A stretch of 64,000 nucleotides of DNA, taken from positions 267,914 to 331,913 of the forward strand of contig NZ_JANUGU010000006.1 in assembly GCF_024753145.1 (NCBI RefSeq), written 5' to 3'. This document shows positions 60,943 through 64,000 of the stretch, piece after piece. Position 1 is the first letter of the stretch. Each line of letters begins with the position of its first letter. Under the pieces are notes generated by a model. It worked only from the letters and a program-made list of their open reading frames with translations, made no database searches and was not told the DNA's origin. Source of the DNA: Massilia terrae (GTDB taxonomy: Bacteria > Pseudomonadota > Gammaproteobacteria > Burkholderiales > Burkholderiaceae_D). The position numbers were made by a program, and so were the translations under genes.

Positions 60943-61418
60943 GAATGCCAGCTTATTGATACGTAACACGCTATTTTACCTGTACTGGCTAAAGTTATCC
61001 ACAGGCACGAGCTTTAAATTTTCAGCGGTGCAGGCTTGACATTGGCAGTGTAAATACCGTCGTCCCGGCGCAGGCCGGGAACCATGGACAAGCTGAGTTG
61101 TCGAAAGGTAGCGCCGCAGGCCCAGCGTACTCAGCATGGCCCCCGGCCTCCGCCGGGGCGACGGTTCTTGGGCCAACAATGCCCTCTCCCGAACAACACC
61201 CGCCTTGACAGCTGGACCGAAAATGCTGTCTAATTCAGGGTTCCCTGTCCGCGTGCCATCTCAATCGTTCAACGATTGCCCCGGCGTGACGCGGTCAAGA
61301 TAAGTATCTGCTGTGGCGTGACGCTGGCTTAACCATCTGCGATCCTGTCATTGGCGCCCGAAGCTGACGAGACGTCAGACCCGATTTTGCATACTAATTT
61401 GTCTTAAGCGAGACCACC
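60943..61418. other. Probable replication-origin region (oriC)
   Basis: 476-base gene-free spacer between divergent dnaA and rpmH, the standard origin site. A perfect DnaA box TTATCCACA lies at 60995-61003, next to an AT-rich stretch (AGCTTTAAATTTTCAGC at 61010-61026). Only one perfect box was found, and a palindromic repeat occupies about 110 bases. Neighbouring spacers are alternatives. Confidence 0.5.
61057..61165. repeat. Intergenic palindromic repeat, type 1, copy 6
   Basis: CCGTCGTCCCGGCGCAGGCC with GGGAACCATGGACA at the left; CAGCATGGCCCCCGGCCTCC ending GCCGGGGCGACGGT at the right. It lies inside the presumed origin spacer, about 55 bases from the DnaA box. Confidence 0.8.
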
Positions 61419-61553
61419 ATGAAACGTACTTACCAACCTTCCGTCGTCCGTCGCAAGCGCACGCACGGCTTCCGCGCACGCATGGCTACCCGTGGTGGCC
61501 GCCAGGTCCTGAACGCTCGCCGCGCCAAGGGCCGCAAGCGCCTGGCCGTCTAA
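61419..61553 (+). CDS. rpmH: 50S ribosomal protein L34
   Basis: 44 residues beginning [20 protein letters not shown] and ending GRKRLAV, nearly identical to the L34 family. First gene of the rpmH-rnpA-yidD-yidC operon. ATG 61419 lies 8 bases after TTAAGCGAG. Confidence 0.97.
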   Translation: MKRTYQPSVVRRKRTHGFRARMATRGGRQVLNARRAKGRKRLAV

Positions 61554-61586
61554 GGCCAAGCTGCTCTCGATCGATCGCGGTCGGCC

Positions 61587-61979
61587 ATGACTGGCGAAGG
61601 GGTGCACGACTTCGCGCGCGTTCGGCGTATCGTTAAAACGGATGAGTTTTCATCCGTTTTTCGTTTGCGGCCGGCGCAAAAAACCGCGCATTTCGTCCTC
61701 TACACCCGCCCCAACAGCCTGCCGCATGCGCGGCTGGGCATCGTTGCGGCCAAACGGTTCGCGCCGCGTGCGGTCACCCGCAACACCATCAAGCGCATCA
61801 CGCGCGAGCTGTTCCGCACGACGGCGCTGCCGCCGTTCGACTGCATCGTCCGGCTGTCCAGTCCCGTCGTGAAACGGGACGGCGCCGCCACCACCCGCGC
61901 CCTGAAGGCCGAACTGCGCAGCGAGCTGGTGCGCCTGTTCGCCTCGCAAAAGGCGCGCGCCACGGCGGCCCCGAAATGA
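61587..61979 (+). CDS. rnpA: Ribonuclease P protein component
   Basis: 130 residues. The basic RNP motif [24 protein letters not shown] is clear. It supports the catalytic RNA in maturing tRNA 5' ends. It starts 33 bases after rpmH and overlaps yidD by four bases (ATGA). Confidence 0.95.
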   Translation: MTGEGVHDFARVRRIVKTDEFSSVFRLRPAQKTAHFVLYTRPNSLPHARLGIVAAKRFAPRAVTRNTIKRITRELFRTTALPPFDCIVRLSSPVVKRDGAATTRALKAELRSELVRLFASQKARATAAPK

Positions 61980-62233
61980 GCACCCTGCTGGCCTGGCTGG
62001 TGCGCGCCTACCAGTTGCTGGTCTCGCCGATGCTTGGCCAGAACTGCCGTTTCTACCCGACCTGTTCCAATTACGCGCTGGAAGCGCTGCGCACCCATGG
62101 CGCCGTCCGCGGCAGCTGGCTGGCCGCGCGCCGCGTGTGCCGCTGCCATCCGTGGAACGAAGGCGGCGTCGACCCTGTTCCCCCCGCGAAGCAGGACTCC
62201 CACCCAGCCGCTTGCGGTTGCAACCACCCCTGA
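61976..62233 (+). CDS. yidD: Membrane insertion efficiency factor YidD
   Basis: 85 residues with the family core [20 protein letters not shown] and [17 protein letters not shown]. An amphipathic inner-membrane protein that aids YidC-dependent insertion. Coupled to rnpA (ATGA) and 9 bases before yidC. Confidence 0.96.
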   Translation: MSTLLAWLVRAYQLLVSPMLGQNCRFYPTCSNYALEALRTHGAVRGSWLAARRVCRCHPWNEGGVDPVPPAKQDSHPAACGCNHP

Positions 62234-62242
62234 AGAAATCCA

Positions 62243-63940
62243 ATGGAAATCAATAAACGTACCATCCTGTGGATCGTGTTCGCCGTCTCCCTGATCGTCC
62301 TGTGGAACGATTGGATGGTGTCGAACGGCAAGCAGTCGATGTTCTCGACCACGCCGCCGGCCGCCAAGGTGGCCGCGAGCGCGCCGGCCGCCACCCCGGC
62401 CACCGCCGCGCCCGCAGCGCAGCCGGGCGGGACCGCTCCGGCCGCCGTGCCGGGGGCGCCGGTTCCCGTCAAGGCCGAGACGGTTACCGTCACCACCGAC
62501 GTCTTCAAGGCCGACATCGACACCGCAGGCGGCGTCATCCGTCGCCTGGAGCTGCTGAAATATAAGGCAGAAGGCAGCCCGGGCTGGTTCGGCGGCTGCT
62601 TCGGCCTGTCGCCGGCTTGCAAGCCGACCGATCGTGCAACGAACGAAGTGCTGTTCGAAGAAGATCCGAAGCACACCTACCTGGCCCGCAGCGGCCTGAC
62701 CGGCGTCAATGGCCTGCCGGACAATAACACCGTGTATTCGGTGAAGCCGGGTGTGCGCACCCTCGACGGCGGCAACCAGGTGCAAGTCGTGCTCGAAGCC
62801 GAGCAGGGCGGCGTCAAGCTGACCAAGACCTTCACGTTCAAGCGCGGCGACTACGTGATCGACGTGCGCCACGACGTCACCAACGTCGGCGCCGCGCCGG
62901 TGACCCCGTCGGTGTTCCTGCAGCTGGTCCACGACGGCAACACCCCGGAAGGCTCGTCCTACTTCAACAGCCGCTACACCGGCCCGACGCTGTACACCTC
63001 GACCGACAAATACCAGAAGCTGACCTTCGAGAAGATCGAAAAAGGCACCGTCGAGCATACCAACAAGGCCAACGACGGCTGGATCGCGATTTCGCAGCAC
63101 TTCTTCGTGTCGGCCTTCGTCCCGCCGGAAAACCAGCCGCGCGATATCCGCACCGCGAAAGTCGGCACCAACCTGTATTCGATCGAAACCGTGATGCCGA
63201 TCGGGACCCTGCCGCCGGGCGCCAGCGTTTCCAGCTCGGCCAAGCTGTATTCGGGCCCGCAGGACGAGAAGGCGCTGGAAGGCATCGCGCCGGGTCTGGA
63301 ACTGGTCAAGGACTATGGCTGGGCGACCATCATCGCCAAGCCGATCTTCCTCGGCATGAACATGATCCACAAAGTCCTGGGCAACTGGGGCTGGACGATT
63401 ATCGCGTTCACCATCCTGATCAAGCTGCTGTTCTTCCCGCTGTCGGCTGCCGGTTATCGCAGCATGGCCAAGATGAAGACGCTGGCGCCGAAAATGCAGG
63501 CGATCCGCGAGCGCTTCAAGGATGATCCGGCCAAGATGAACCAGGCCACCATGGAGCTGTACAAGAAAGAGAAGATCAACCCGCTGGGCGGCTGCCTGCC
63601 GATCCTGGTGCAGATGCCGGTGTTCCTGGCGCTGTACTACGTGCTGCAGGCCTCGATCGAATTCCGCGGCGCGCCGTGGATCGGCTGGATTACCGACCTG
63701 TCGCAGCACGACCCGTGGTGCATCCTGCCGGTGGTGTATGCGATCTCGATGTTCATCACGCAGAAACTGAACCCGGCGCCGGCCGATCCGGTGCAGGCCA
63801 AGATGATGCTGTTCATGCCGCTGGCGTTCTCGGTGATGTTCTTCTTCTTCCCGTCCGGCCTGGTGCTGTACTGGGTGGTGAACAACATCATGTCGATCGG
63901 CCAGCAGTGGGTGATCACCAAGAAGCTCAATCCGCAGTAA
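62243..63940 (+). CDS. yidC: Membrane protein insertase YidC
   Basis: 565 residues. N-terminal helix (TILWIVFAVSLIVLWNDWMV), Ala/Pro-rich linker (~35-75), large periplasmic beta domain (~80-350), then the conserved insertase helices from about 370 (GWTIIAFTILIKLLFFPLSA; GCLPILVQMPVFLALYYVLQ; SVMFFFFPSGLVLYWVVNN). Inserts proteins into the inner membrane, alone or with SecYEG. A terminator follows directly. Confidence 0.98.
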   Translation: MEINKRTILWIVFAVSLIVLWNDWMVSNGKQSMFSTTPPAAKVAASAPAATPATAAPAAQPGGTAPAAVPGAPVPVKAETVTVTTDVFKADIDTAGGVIRRLELLKYKAEGSPGWFGGCFGLSPACKPTDRATNEVLFEEDPKHTYLARSGLTGVNGLPDNNTVYSVKPGVRTLDGGNQVQVVLEAEQGGVKLTKTFTFKRGDYVIDVRHDVTNVGAAPVTPSVFLQLVHDGNTPEGSSYFNSRYTGPTLYTSTDKYQKLTFEKIEKGTVEHTNKANDGWIAISQHFFVSAFVPPENQPRDIRTAKVGTNLYSIETVMPIGTLPPGASVSSSAKLYSGPQDEKALEGIAPGLELVKDYGWATIIAKPIFLGMNMIHKVLGNWGWTIIAFTILIKLLFFPLSAAGYRSMAKMKTLAPKMQAIRERFKDDPAKMNQATMELYKKEKINPLGGCLPILVQMPVFLALYYVLQASIEFRGAPWIGWITDLSQHDPWCILPVVYAISMFITQKLNPAPADPVQAKMMLFMPLAFSVMFFFFPSGLVLYWVVNNIMSIGQQWVITKKLNPQ

Positions 63941-63963
63941 GCGACAGCTGTTGCGAATAATAG

Positions 63964-63993
63964 AAAGCCCGCGGAAAACCGCGGGCTTTTTTT
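63964..63993 (+). terminator. Terminator after yidC
   Basis: 11-bp stem AAAGCCCGCGG / CCGCGGGCTTT with an AAAA loop and a run of seven T. Confidence 0.92.
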
Positions 63994-64000
63994 ATTCCCA

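Noticed and set aside
61700..63709. A 669-residue minus-strand reading frame opposite rnpA-yidD-yidC
   Set aside because: Antisense shadow of three certain genes.

Overview
The window is high-GC DNA from a betaproteobacterium, most likely an Oxalobacteraceae of the Massilia/Telluria/Duganella group. This rests on recognisable protein families (GTP-type PEP carboxykinase, DUF4214 and PPC-domain secreted proteins, DUF4254, DUF2076) and on the replication-origin gene order rpmH-rnpA-yidD-yidC facing away from dnaA-dnaN-gyrB. The genus is an inference.

Layout. 1-879 is the C-terminal end of a secreted subtilisin-like protease. 1.0-9.8 kb holds housekeeping and metabolic genes: SOS-controlled dinB, rdgC, catalase, a half-size asparaginase, a hydroxyacid dehydrogenase and pckG. 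9.96-18.2 kb is a lanthipeptide locus. A minus-strand operon carries a 68-aa precursor, LanC, full-length LanB and an HlyD adaptor. A C39-peptidase ABC exporter converges on it from the plus strand. 18.4-22.2 kb is the divergent uvrA/ssb pair. 22.2-27.5 kb is a minus-strand operon of six exported proteins containing the LpoB / COG3014 / YcfL trio. 27.7-33.7 kb encodes an exported amidohydrolase, a 1089-aa PPC-repeat/DUF4214 protein and an LprI-like protein. 34.1-37.9 kb has an MFS transporter and a partly decayed glycan locus (DUF4254, broken glycosyltransferase, intact GT9, SPASM fragment). 38.0-47.7 kb has stress and metabolic genes: DUF2795/DUF4142, nudC, folE, a lone IS5-type transposase domain, a PAP2 phosphatase, a PaoABC-like molybdenum enzyme and a DUF2076 protein. 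47.8-53.0 kb is a MarR-controlled aromatic-acid efflux operon. 53.1-55.4 kb is an accessory island that reads as less GC-rich, with an EVE-like/HNH endonuclease coupled to a membrane-anchored DUF2726 protein. 55.6-64 kb is the origin region.

Ten copies of one intergenic palindromic repeat family punctuate the window, three of them in the gyrB-dnaN-dnaA-rpmH spacers.

The most novel system is the lanthipeptide locus. Its precursor carries two identical 13-residue cores (ALPATQGCLSVNC), each able to form two S/T-x-x-C rings, joined by a Thr/Ser-rich linker behind a double-glycine leader. It combines class I LanB/LanC enzymes with a C39 leader peptidase, which is more typical of class II systems.
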